From a virus: DNA of 64,000 bases. The stretch lies in the IMG/VR virus record IMGVR_UViG_3300032236_001530, positions 62,001 to 126,000 of that record. One strand, given 5' to 3'. Numbering within the stretch: position 1 is the stretch's first letter; every line of letters begins with the position of its first letter. Below are positions 31,781 to 40,463 of the stretch, in pieces. A model generated the notes under the pieces. It worked only from the letters and a program-made list of their open reading frames with translations, was not told where the DNA came from and searched no databases. The translations under genes and the position numbers were made by a program.

Positions 31781-33622
31781 GTTTATATAGCTTTCAAATT
31801 TTGCTATTATTTTCTTGTTTACATTATCTATAGTCATTAAACTCTTTCTATCTGGTTTCATGCCTTTTGTAGCACCAGCCTTTAAGAATTCATCTCTTGT
31901 CACAGGTACTGGTTGTCCAGTCTTTTTATCAACTATATTATATTCAAAGTTTTCATTTGTGTCTTGTCCTAATAATTCAACACCTTTTGTGTCGTATTCA
32001 ACTTCACCACCTTGGTTAGCTATATCTATTTTTGATTTTAATACATTAACAAAATCTTTAGCAACTGTTTTAAGAACATCAACATACTTTTCAGTATTAT
32101 AAGCTATTTTAAGAGCTGGTTTATTATACTTTAAGAAGTTGAAACCAGAGATATTTGTAATTGAAGGGTGACCACCTGAGTTTCTAATAATAAGTTCCCA
32201 TGCAGGTATTTTGATATTACTTAAATATGTTTTTTGGTCAGGAGCTAAATCACTAAACGAAACATCCATATACTCTCTCAACTCTGGATTGTTAATATCA
32301 ACATTAACAATTTTACCATCTTTCTTCTCATACATACAATCTTTGTAAAAAGCTTCTAAATCAGTCCATCTAAACCCAACACCTTCATAATCCTCACCTT
32401 CTGCTTTTTGCATTGCTTTCCAATCTTGAGATGTTTCAAATTCTTTTTTAAGAGATTCTAATGAAACATAAAATCTTTTTAATACTGATTCATGTTTTGC
32501 TAAAACTTCTTTAGCTATTTCACCTAAGTTAATTTCTTTTAACTTCTTTTCTTTGAATGGATTACAAGAAACTTGTAATAACCCCATTGGCCAAGCAATA
32601 CAGTTAAAGTCAGCCTCTGGGTTGTTTTTGAATACCACATATCTATCATATGAACCAGCTTTAATCATATTACCACCACCATATTGAGTAACGATTTTAT
32701 AATCAGAGTCAAAGTTAACACCTTTGCCAATTTTAGCGCCAGTTGATAATAGATTTTTATGTCTCCAATTTGTTGGATCATATTCGGTCACATCACCTGT
32801 ATTTGGATCTTCAATGAAACTATAATTCTTCATTCTATCAATGTAAGAGTTTAAGTTATCTGTAATTTCTTCAGGTGTTGCTAATCTTCCTAATTTATCA
32901 GAAGTTTTAGCATTACTAATATAATGTTTAATGTTGTTAAACATTGAGTATAAACTACCTGTAGAATCCAAAGTTAAACATTCAAGAATATTTTTATTAA
33001 TATGATTTCTCTTACCATCTAAAGATTTAACAGTGATTCTTTTATTTTTATAAGCCAATAATAATCTATTAACTACAAAACCCATCATAAATCTATTCTT
33101 AGCTGGTGTTTCAGCTCTATCTTGTGTAAAGATTGCTTTTTGTACATCTTCTGGTTTGATATTATATGTTAAAAAGTTAGCTGAGTCAACTGTTTTAATT
33201 AGTTCAATATCTTGAGGTGTAAAAATATCAGAGTATGATATTTCACCAGAAAGTATCTCAACATTTGAACGAGCATGTTTGAAGTATGTTGATTTAGTAT
33301 CTTCAGCACCAACTTGTTTATCATGATGATCTGATTGAATGTGGAACATTGGCTTACCGTGAGCAAAGTCAACTAGCACACAAAGGTTACCCTCTTGGTG
33401 ATGCTTAATAGCGTATTCTAAACCACCATATTGTATAATATGACAATCAACAGTTTCTATTTGATAGTAATTCTTTAAGAATTCTTTCATAGCAATAGCT
33501 GATGTAACACCATCTAAGTCTTTGTGGAAATAAATCTCTGCAGTTTTATGAAGCTTTGCTATCTTAGAAATGTTTTTAAGACCTACTTCCTCGTTTAGGA
33601 AATTTTGATATTTTTTTATCAT
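31769..33622 (-). CDS. Capsid-targeted DHH-family phosphoesterase
   Basis: 617 residues. MIKKYQNFLNEEVG is a capsid-targeting-like start with L-N-E. The next 200 residues carry DHH motifs: HKDLDGVTSAIAM (motif I), VLVDFAHG (motif II) and QSDHHDKQ (motif III). Such proteins cleave oligonucleotides, cyclic dinucleotides or polyphosphate. A substrate-binding region follows with GGGNMIKAGSYDR and NSGGHPSITNISGFNF, which resemble DHHA1-type motifs. The last residues, AKFESYINKKN, again look like a capsid-targeting motif. The N-terminus suggests the enzyme is packaged and delivered. A role in breaking cyclic dinucleotide signals of host defence is a speculation. Confidence 0.75.
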   Translation of the reverse strand: MIKKYQNFLNEEVGLKNISKIAKLHKTAEIYFHKDLDGVTSAIAMKEFLKNYYQIETVDCHIIQYGGLEYAIKHHQEGNLCVLVDFAHGKPMFHIQSDHHDKQVGAEDTKSTYFKHARSNVEILSGEISYSDIFTPQDIELIKTVDSANFLTYNIKPEDVQKAIFTQDRAETPAKNRFMMGFVVNRLLLAYKNKRITVKSLDGKRNHINKNILECLTLDSTGSLYSMFNNIKHYISNAKTSDKLGRLATPEEITDNLNSYIDRMKNYSFIEDPNTGDVTEYDPTNWRHKNLLSTGAKIGKGVNFDSDYKIVTQYGGGNMIKAGSYDRYVVFKNNPEADFNCIAWPMGLLQVSCNPFKEKKLKEINLGEIAKEVLAKHESVLKRFYVSLESLKKEFETSQDWKAMQKAEGEDYEGVGFRWTDLEAFYKDCMYEKKDGKIVNVDINNPELREYMDVSFSDLAPDQKTYLSNIKIPAWELIIRNSGGHPSITNISGFNFLKYNKPALKIAYNTEKYVDVLKTVAKDFVNVLKSKIDIANQGGEVEYDTKGVELLGQDTNENFEYNIVDKKTGQPVPVTRDEFLKAGATKGMKPDRKSLMTIDNVNKKIIAKFESYINKKN

Positions 33623-33623
33623 A

Positions 33624-34037
33624 TTATTTTATATAATTTTGATCTGTTTTTCTATATATTAATATATTCAAGTGTTTATTTTCAATGTATTCTTTATGTA
33701 TATAATAACCTAAATCATCTAATCTTAGTGATGCAACTTCCATTATTTCTTTATACTCTTCAGAGTTTTTCAAATTGGTAAGTTCATTATTTATTTTCCA
33801 AAGACTCTCTTGAAAAGGTCCCCAGTTTTTACCAATACTAATTTGAATGTAAGTAATTAAAGCAAATTTTAATGCTGATTCATCGGTGTTTTTAAAATCA
33901 AATAGTTTTTTTAAAAATCTAACATCAACTATCCAACCGTTATCTGATATATCAGTGAATAAAAATTCAATATCTTCAGGTGTTAACTTAGATTCAGGTG
34001 ATAGATGTATATTTTCAAACTTTTTTAAGTATTTCAT
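33624..34037 (-). CDS. Capsid-targeted small protein, 137 aa
   Basis: MKYLKKFENIH matches the family start, with K-F-E in place of F-N-E. The remainder is helical, with no recognised motif. It sits between the amidoligase-like and DHH genes; the overlap of 1 nt upstream and gap of 1 nt downstream show all three belong to one operon under the box at 35438-35447. Confidence 0.55.
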   Translation of the reverse strand: MKYLKKFENIHLSPESKLTPEDIEFLFTDISDNGWIVDVRFLKKLFDFKNTDESALKFALITYIQISIGKNWGPFQESLWKINNELTNLKNSEEYKEIMEVASLRLDDLGYYIHKEYIENKHLNILIYRKTDQNYIK

Positions 34038-35431
34038 TATTTCTTACCAAGCAATCCTTTTCCATAACCTTTTATAGTTCCTTTGGTTTCACCTTTAGTC
34101 TCGGTGTCAAATTTCGTATCAAAGAAGTTATTATTATCTGTAACTATTTTAACATCAGCATCCATAGTAGCATAAGGTCCTAATTTACCTGAACGATAAA
34201 CACCACCAAACATATCACCATTCAAGTAACCTTCCATAAAGTAACAACCTGTTAAATCAGAAGATTCTACTTTACAATTAAGAACTTTTGAGTTTTGTGC
34301 TGACGATTGTTGTAATTTACATTTTGTCATTTGTGAGTTTTTAATCTCTGACCCTACAAAAAAGCAATCTTCAAATATACCCTCAACTTGACAATTTATT
34401 AAATCATATCCTTTTAGTGTTGATGTTGATTTTATTTTAGCATCAACTATTTCCATTGTTTGTGTTGATGTTACATAGTTTACTATACATTCTTTTAATT
34501 CAGATGTTGAATCTATTAAGTTATAGAGTTTTGAGTATATACTATTATAATATGATGTTACCATATCATAGTTCATATTTTGGTCAATTTGTAATTGAAT
34601 GGTTGGAAAGTCTATAATAAAGTTATCATACTTTGAGAAATTTTTAAATGTAGAAATATTCTTTTCTAAATGTTCTTCAAGTTTATTAACATCCTCCGCA
34701 TTAAAATCAACATCAATTGCGTCATAAACATTAATGATAAATCTGTCCATGAAGTAAATTAAATTACCTATATTCTTTTCATAATCCTTACCACCAACAT
34801 ATCTTAATTCAAGTCTTTGAGAGTCCTTATCGTTATTAATATGTAAGAAGTTGATACCGTAGTATTTATCATTTGGTGTTCTTAAATTATTCTTTACAAC
34901 ACTAATTGGGATATTAAAGAAGTCATATTCTTTATAAGGAATCATTTTCTTTACTGACTTAGCGTAAACATTATCTTTTCTTGATGGGTAAACTCTATAA
35001 ATTTCTTCTTCATCAGTATTTAGAATCAGTTTAAGAATATTCAAATCATTTAGATTCTTATCATCATCATTAAATGATAAGTTAAAGTGAATAGATGATT
35101 TTTCATTAGTTTGACCATGTGTTTGAATAAATTTAACTATTTTAACTAAATAGTATTTAGCATCATAGTAGCTTAATGGACCAGTTACTAACTCAACCAT
35201 GTTTGAACCACCTGATAAATCCGGTTCAATTTTGAAATTCTTTTCATCTGGTGTGAAACCAGAGTGGTATTCTCTAAATCCCCAAACTTTCACAGGTGCT
35301 AACTCTTGGTTTAATAACTCCATTGCTTTATAGAAAGATAATTCTTTCATATAAAATTCAAATTCAAAGCCAACACGAGCATGCTTTAATTTATTTGATT
35401 GGTTTAGAAATTTATCCGAATACTTCTTCAT
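34037..35431 (-). CDS. Amidoligase-like protein with pentapeptide-like C-terminus
   Basis: 464 residues. The N-terminus MKKYSDKFLNQSN resembles the capsid-targeting motif but has Gln where others have Glu. Residues about 20-130 fit the amidoligase (COOH-NH2 ligase) pattern: ARVGFEFEFYM, IEPDLSGGSNMVELVTGPL and KSSIHFNLSF. These enzymes join carboxylates to amines using ATP. Residues about 360-430 are a string of five-residue steps with C, N, F or L at fixed places (LINCQVEGIFEDCFFVGSEI), like a right-handed beta-helix. Target unknown. Confidence 0.6.
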   Translation of the reverse strand: MKKYSDKFLNQSNKLKHARVGFEFEFYMKELSFYKAMELLNQELAPVKVWGFREYHSGFTPDEKNFKIEPDLSGGSNMVELVTGPLSYYDAKYYLVKIVKFIQTHGQTNEKSSIHFNLSFNDDDKNLNDLNILKLILNTDEEEIYRVYPSRKDNVYAKSVKKMIPYKEYDFFNIPISVVKNNLRTPNDKYYGINFLHINNDKDSQRLELRYVGGKDYEKNIGNLIYFMDRFIINVYDAIDVDFNAEDVNKLEEHLEKNISTFKNFSKYDNFIIDFPTIQLQIDQNMNYDMVTSYYNSIYSKLYNLIDSTSELKECIVNYVTSTQTMEIVDAKIKSTSTLKGYDLINCQVEGIFEDCFFVGSEIKNSQMTKCKLQQSSAQNSKVLNCKVESSDLTGCYFMEGYLNGDMFGGVYRSGKLGPYATMDADVKIVTDNNNFFDTKFDTETKGETKGTIKGYGKGLLGKK

Positions 35432-35437
35432 ATTACT

Positions 35438-35447
35438 TATATATTAA
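35438..35447 (-). promoter_or_regulatory. Late-type box TTAATATATA, 6 nt from start
   Basis: On the minus strand TTAATATATA ends 6 nt before ATG 35431 and heads the amidoligase-like, small CTS and DHH operon. Confidence 0.6.
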
Positions 35448-35538
35448 AATCAAGTTCTCAAAATTAAATTACTTAAAATCAGGAGGGACAATATGTTTTT
35501 TATATATATTTCAATATTATAAAAATAATTAATAGTAA

Positions 35539-35928
35539 GTGGAGTTCTTTTGTGTTTATTGTAAAACCCGCAAAAAAGTAGATAAGTTTATTAAGGTTAA
35601 CCGAATAAAGAATAAGTACATTATCGATATAAAAAAGATAATGGAAGAAGAAGAGGTTAGTTTTGAAGACGATAAGATGTATCTGAAGGTGCTAATCTTT
35701 CAAAAGATACAGCAGGCAATAGATAAAAAGAAAGACATCTACTACATACCCGACTTCGAAAACGAGTTTTCAATCGAAAAACTACTCAATCTTAAAAAGA
35801 TTCTCGGTGAGAATAACTTCAATGTTTTAATATTTTATAATGAATTCCGAAAAAACCCGGAAATAATCGATGATGTTTTTTCAAACCTTTCCAAATTTTC
35901 AAACTCACAAATAATAAGAGATTACTAA
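35539..35928 (+). CDS. Hypothetical protein with N-terminal CxxC and atypical codon use
   Basis: 129 residues from GTG 35539. The frame begins with C-V-Y-C and basic residues, then an acidic patch, then IYYIPDFENEF and VLIFYNEFRKN. The codons are less AT-biased than neighbours (ACC, CGC, CGA, CCC, GAC, TTC appear often). ATG 35641 would drop the CxxC part. The gene may be a recent acquisition or be constrained by protein sequence. It is 34 nt upstream of the first baseplate gene. Family not recognised. Confidence 0.5.
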   Translation: MEFFCVYCKTRKKVDKFIKVNRIKNKYIIDIKKIMEEEEVSFEDDKMYLKVLIFQKIQQAIDKKKDIYYIPDFENEFSIEKLLNLKKILGENNFNVLIFYNEFRKNPEIIDDVFSNLSKFSNSQIIRDY

Positions 35929-35932
35929 TAGT

Positions 35933-35942
35933 TTAATATATA
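35933..35942 (+). promoter_or_regulatory. Late-type box TTAATATATA, 20 nt from start
   Basis: TTAATATATA ends 20 nt before ATG 35963 and heads the baseplate gene cluster. Confidence 0.6.
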
Positions 35943-35962
35943 ATAAAAATTAAATTATTAAC

Positions 35963-37873
35963 ATGGCTTTTAATAGATCTATTTTAGGTGGCTCTCCTCT
36001 TGGTCTCATTGGTGTAAGAAGTTATTACGATGCTAATGGATTATCTACATTTAATGCGGGTAAAAGTAGAAATATTAAGGTACCTGATTATAATAAAACA
36101 TCCAGCTCAGCTGGTATGTTATATGGTAATAGTTTATTTTCTGGATATAGAGTTTTAAGAGCTTGGCCAAATGTTAGTACTGATGACCCAAAGGGGTTGA
36201 ATGATATTGATTATATTAATAAAAAAGACAAGTCTACAAGAAGAGAACTACATAACAATTCTGTTTATGATACCAGTGTTCTTAATATAATTGAGAAGCT
36301 ATCAGGTACAAAAGCTCAATTAAGACCAGCGGACTTTGCTTATTTGAAAAATATTGGTGTTTATCCAAATAATAGATTAATGATAGCTAGAAGATTTGCT
36401 TCTCCTGTTGATGATAATATAATGGTTCCTAAAAAAGATTCTGAACTATCATCATTTGCTACTTTAATAAGTTGGGTTCCTGAAAATGAAAACTTTTTAT
36501 CATTTACATTTGGTGAAGAGTGGACTGATTCAGAGGCAGATTTCACCAATATACTTACATCATTGGGTCAAGATGTTGGTTTGGGTAATTTAGGTGGTAT
36601 ATCCGGCGCTGCTGGTAATATTCTACCTTTACCTGGGTTTACTGAAATATTTCAAAGAAATTTTTTAGCTAAATTAGGTCTAATAGAAAATGATGCTAAA
36701 AATTCAATACCAGCTGGTAATCCTAACTTAATTAAACAATCTAAAAGAAGAAAATTAGTGGGTTACTCTGATGCGGGTTCTGGTTTGAAAACCACTGTTA
36801 ATATTAAAATGACTTGTGAGTATGAATTAAAATACATATCTGGTATTGATCCTACAATTGTTTGGATGGATTTACTTGGTATGATTACAAGATTTGGTAC
36901 TTCTAATAGTGAAACATATGGTTTGAGTAAATCTGCTGGTGCTAAAATGATAACTTGGGCTAATAATCCTAATCAGTTAATAAGTGATGCTGCACAAGCT
37001 ATATCTGATGCTATAAAAGGAATAGTTGATGAAATAAAAGCCGCAATCGAGAAGGCTTATAACGCAACCAAAGAGGCGAATAAATCTCTATCAAATACCG
37101 TAAATGATAATACACAGGAGAAACCAGCACCTATAAGTGACCAAGCAGCGGCTAATAAAGCAAACGAGGCACAAAAAGCCGAATCCTTAAATGTATTAAA
37201 GGGTATAGAAGGTACAATTGGTAAAATTGGAACTGATATAATTTCTGGCTTACTTCAAAAATATAGGGTTAAGATAATAGGTGTTATTAATTCATTAACT
37301 GGTTTACCATCTACACCTTGGCACATAACAGTTGGTAATCCAATGAGACCTACATTTTGCTCAGGTGACATGTTAGTTGAGCAAGTTGAAGTAAGATTAG
37401 GACCAATATTAGCCTTTAATGATCTTCCATCATCTATAAGTGTTGAGTTTAACATGACTAACGCCAGACCTTGGGGTTTGCAAGAGATAATGGCTAAGTT
37501 TAATAGTGGTTATTTAAGAACAGTTGATGTGCAAAAATCATTCTATGAAACAAATAAAGTAACAGGCGCTGATAATGTTACTTATAATGAGCCTGTTGGT
37601 ATATTACCACTTAATGATTTTGTCTATGCGACAGCTAGCACTACCGGTTCAAGTGGATCTAGTGGTGTGTCTGGTTCAAGTGCTGGTCAATCAGGAACAA
37701 ATGCAAATCCATCAAATAGTGGAACTAGTGGTGTTGTTAGTACGGATTCTACTACAGGTAATCCAGTTACTACATCAGTAGATCCAAATAATGTTACCAA
37801 GGCAAAAGGTGGTAAACAAGTAGATAATGCTACTATGAATAAAGATGCTTCACAAAGTATTTATAATAAATAA
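35963..37873 (+). CDS. Baseplate or tail-tube-initiator protein (T4 gp48/gp54 type)
   Basis: 636 residues. An N-terminal segment with RSILGGSPLGLIG is followed by a middle part with TTVNIKMTCEYEL. Near residue 450, a phrase runs NPMRPTFCSGDMLVEQVEV and then LPSSISVEFNMTNARPWGLQEI. The layout of a strand-rich domain closed by an LPSS-x-I-x-V strand and R-x-x-x-x-QEI recalls T4 gp48 and gp54, which cap the hub and start the tail tube. The C-terminus is low-complexity (GSSGSSGVSGSS). It opens the baseplate block under a late-type box. The exact T4 counterpart is uncertain. Confidence 0.6.
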   Translation: MAFNRSILGGSPLGLIGVRSYYDANGLSTFNAGKSRNIKVPDYNKTSSSAGMLYGNSLFSGYRVLRAWPNVSTDDPKGLNDIDYINKKDKSTRRELHNNSVYDTSVLNIIEKLSGTKAQLRPADFAYLKNIGVYPNNRLMIARRFASPVDDNIMVPKKDSELSSFATLISWVPENENFLSFTFGEEWTDSEADFTNILTSLGQDVGLGNLGGISGAAGNILPLPGFTEIFQRNFLAKLGLIENDAKNSIPAGNPNLIKQSKRRKLVGYSDAGSGLKTTVNIKMTCEYELKYISGIDPTIVWMDLLGMITRFGTSNSETYGLSKSAGAKMITWANNPNQLISDAAQAISDAIKGIVDEIKAAIEKAYNATKEANKSLSNTVNDNTQEKPAPISDQAAANKANEAQKAESLNVLKGIEGTIGKIGTDIISGLLQKYRVKIIGVINSLTGLPSTPWHITVGNPMRPTFCSGDMLVEQVEVRLGPILAFNDLPSSISVEFNMTNARPWGLQEIMAKFNSGYLRTVDVQKSFYETNKVTGADNVTYNEPVGILPLNDFVYATASTTGSSGSSGVSGSSAGQSGTNANPSNSGTSGVVSTDSTTGNPVTTSVDPNNVTKAKGGKQVDNATMNKDASQSIYNK

Positions 37874-37888
37874 AAATAATAAAATAGA

Positions 37889-38374
37889 ATGGACATAACA
37901 TCACTATCTCAATTAAATTACAACTCAACAACTAAGTTGTTTAATGTTTATTATCCTCAATTTATTTATACTAAGAGTAGTCTTTATACATATGTTGTTC
38001 AGGGTGGTGAAGAGATGAGAATTGATTTGGTTATGTTATCTATGTATAACAACGATGATTCGGTTTTGAGTAGCATTGATGTTATATTATTTATTAATGG
38101 TATTGATAACCCTTTAAATATTTATGAAGGTGATACTCTTTACTACCCACCACAAGAATCTTTAGATAGTTATAGATATGTGTTTGAAGAAGGTAGCACA
38201 CCAGGTCAAAATATTAGACAAGCTCTTGCTGTTCCTAATAAAACAACGGTTAAGGATAGTAGTAGAAAGAAATTTGTTGATAATGGATTCTCTCTACCAC
38301 CTGTTGTTTTGGATGAGACCAAATCACCGGTTAGATTAGAGAATGGTAATATTGTTATCGGTGGATTAAATTAA
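37889..38374 (+). CDS. LysM-like baseplate wedge protein (gp53-like)
   Basis: 161 residues. YVVQGGEEMRIDLVMLSMY, VILFINGIDNPLNIYEGDTL and YYPPQESL follow the LysM pattern used in phage baseplate wedge and hub proteins, as in T4 gp53. It should help fix the wedge to the hub. Position between two baseplate genes supports this. The N-terminal stretch (YPQFIYTKSSLY) is not assigned. Confidence 0.6.
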   Translation: MDITSLSQLNYNSTTKLFNVYYPQFIYTKSSLYTYVVQGGEEMRIDLVMLSMYNNDDSVLSSIDVILFINGIDNPLNIYEGDTLYYPPQESLDSYRYVFEEGSTPGQNIRQALAVPNKTTVKDSSRKKFVDNGFSLPPVVLDETKSPVRLENGNIVIGGLN

Positions 38375-38381
38375 TTAAGTT

Positions 38382-39950
38382 ATGGCAGATCAATTATTAA
38401 AAGCGGTTAGAATTACTGATAATATAAAACTTGAGGTCTATCAGCAAGGTAGAAAAAGAAAGTACGCACTTTTTTATGATTCGGAAATGACAAAAAGTGA
38501 AAAGTATGATGTTTCATTAACAGATGACCAAGTTATACAGGAAGCTTTGAGTATTTACAACATTAAATATGCTAATGATAATAAAACATTTAAAGTAATT
38601 CAAGATCCTTATAAAGACCCTTTTGTACAAAGAACTTATGGTAATGGTGATAAAAGTCCTTACTATATAAATAACGGTTGTGGTATAAATATATTATGGG
38701 AAGGATATGCAAATTCAAGTCCAGTTATTACTTCACAAAGTGATATTAACGATCCAAATGTTGCTAATAAGGTAGTTACAGTTTATTTACCAAGTGGATT
38801 CACTGAAAATAATGGTAAAGGTTATTTAGTATGGACAACAAATGGTTTTAATTATAGTGATAAGGTTAATATTGGTAATATATCTAACTTTGGAAGTTAT
38901 GTAGAAGATCATTCAATTGTTGACATTATTATATCTAGATTTCAGTCGGATGTAAAAACCTTACATGGTCTAAGTGAATATGATTTAAAACTTTGCTCTC
39001 CTGATACAGAGTCTTGTTCTATTATTACATATAAAAGTCCATTAGAAGCCCCAAAGAGTACAAATGCCCAATTAGTAGCTGCTCAGACTCCACCAAGTCC
39101 TACACAATCAATACCTAAAATAAAGTTCACAATAGATGGTCTTGGTGATACTATACAAGTAAAAGCTAAAACAGACTTAGACACATTTACTGTCTGGACT
39201 GGTCCTATACCTAAACCAGCTGACCAAATAGATCAATTTGATAACTTAGGTGAGTTAGACCCAGAATATACAGAGTCGAGTTATGCTGGATTTGAAGAAA
39301 CTGGTATTGATTATCAAACTTGGAAAGTACAAGATGCTGTTTCAAATGGTCAGGAAGATTGTAGCCAACCACCTACACAAGTTGGTACTCCTGCTAATGT
39401 TAAGCTAACAACAACTTATAACGATTTGATGAATTTAGCTGGTAGATGTGCTAGAGAACTTGGTAAAAATAATAGAGTTAATGCTGACAACTTAAAGAAA
39501 GGTTATACACCTGGAATACATGGTTTATGTCCTCAGGGAACTCAAGCAGTTTTGTATGCTTTAACAGGTATAAAGGCTCTTGGACAACTAGTTGGTAATG
39601 CTGACTGGTTCTCATTTAAATCTCCTACTCTACCAGGTGGTGGTGATGGTAAAGGAAATTTATCTAACACTGGTTATTATAATCAAAAAGTCAAAATATC
39701 ACAAAATAGTGGATCATGGAAAGGTACTTATTTAACAGATTCAAGTCAGTGGCAAGTAGGTGATGTTATAGCTATGGGTTATGTTGGTAAAGAATATGGT
39801 CACATTCAATGTTATACTGGATATTGTTGGCAAAGTGACTTTAAGCAAAATGCTATACAGCAAAATCATGTTGATGTAAATTCTGTTGCTCTTTGGAGAC
39901 TAAATGATAAAGGCTTACAAGCGATAAAAAATCTTAGTGCTGTTGCATAA
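38382..39950 (+). CDS. Tail-associated CHAP/NlpC-like cell-wall hydrolase
   Basis: 522 residues. The first 230 have no clear domain. A linker near residue 300 contains ELDPEYTESSYAGFEETG, a phrase nearly repeated in the tail lysozyme at 44392. The C-terminal 170 residues look like a cysteine peptidase of the CHAP/NlpC type, with the candidate nucleophile Cys in HGLCPQGTQ (about 382) and His in EYGHIQCYTG (about 472). It likely opens peptidoglycan crosslinks during DNA entry. It ends at a strong terminator. The hydrolase call is by motif only. Confidence 0.6.
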   Translation: MADQLLKAVRITDNIKLEVYQQGRKRKYALFYDSEMTKSEKYDVSLTDDQVIQEALSIYNIKYANDNKTFKVIQDPYKDPFVQRTYGNGDKSPYYINNGCGINILWEGYANSSPVITSQSDINDPNVANKVVTVYLPSGFTENNGKGYLVWTTNGFNYSDKVNIGNISNFGSYVEDHSIVDIIISRFQSDVKTLHGLSEYDLKLCSPDTESCSIITYKSPLEAPKSTNAQLVAAQTPPSPTQSIPKIKFTIDGLGDTIQVKAKTDLDTFTVWTGPIPKPADQIDQFDNLGELDPEYTESSYAGFEETGIDYQTWKVQDAVSNGQEDCSQPPTQVGTPANVKLTTTYNDLMNLAGRCARELGKNNRVNADNLKKGYTPGIHGLCPQGTQAVLYALTGIKALGQLVGNADWFSFKSPTLPGGGDGKGNLSNTGYYNQKVKISQNSGSWKGTYLTDSSQWQVGDVIAMGYVGKEYGHIQCYTGYCWQSDFKQNAIQQNHVDVNSVALWRLNDKGLQAIKNLSAVA

Positions 39951-39983
39951 AAAAACCCACTCAATGAGTGGGTTAAATTTTTT
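39951..39983 (+). terminator. Terminator with CCCACTCA hairpin
   Basis: AACCCACTCA pairs with TGAGTGGGTT, followed by AAATTTTTT. A near-identical hairpin occurs at 53414 and 61841. Confidence 0.9.
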
Positions 39984-39993
39984 AATAAAAAAC

Positions 39994-40353
39994 TTACTTA
40001 TCAGTTTTCTTATTAGAATTTTTTGGCTTACTAGGCTTACTAGGTTTTTTATCAGTCTTAGTAGTAGTTTTTGCTTTAGTAACTTTTTTCTCTACTGATT
40101 TAACTTCTTCAGTTGCTTTTTCAGCTACTGATTTAACTTTAGCTTTGATTTCTTTAGCTGTAACCTTTTTTTCTTCAGCAATCTCCGCAAGTCTAGTTTC
40201 TATAGCCTTTGTAGCTGACTCAACATCAACTTTAGATACTTCAACATCTTTTTTCACTTCCGTTTTTATTTCAGCAATAACCGGAGTAATTTTAGCTTCA
40301 ACTTGTTCTTCAGCTTTCTTAAACCAACCTTTGATTGTGTTCCAAATACTCAT
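39994..40353 (-). CDS. Lys/Glu-rich coiled-coil protein, 119 aa
   Basis: An amphipathic start (MSIWNTIKGWFKKAEE) is followed by a long Lys/Glu/Val heptad region and a Lys/Ser/Pro tail (TDKKPSKPSKPKNSNK). No defined fold besides coiled coil. It could be a DNA- or membrane-associated scaffold. It lies on the opposite strand between the hydrolase and helicase genes. Confidence 0.55.
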   Translation of the reverse strand: MSIWNTIKGWFKKAEEQVEAKITPVIAEIKTEVKKDVEVSKVDVESATKAIETRLAEIAEEKKVTAKEIKAKVKSVAEKATEEVKSVEKKVTKAKTTTKTDKKPSKPSKPKNSNKKTDK

Positions 40354-40445
40354 AGTTTAAATTATTTTTTATTATATATTCACTTTCTTTTCTTCCCTCT
40401 ATAAAAAACCTCATAAAAACCACAATTTTAAACAAGAGCCTTATT

Positions 40446-40455
40446 TTAATATATA
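40446..40455 (+). promoter_or_regulatory. Late-type box TTAATATATA, 8 nt from start
   Basis: TTAATATATA ends 8 nt before ATG 40464 of the helicase gene. Confidence 0.55.
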
Positions 40456-40463
40456 ATAATAAG

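Noticed and set aside
35481-35495. Perfect AGGAGG with ATG 6 nt later
   Set aside because: The ATG opens only 9 codons. Other genes in this window do not use Shine-Dalgarno sequences, as is usual for Bacteroidota, so it is probably chance.
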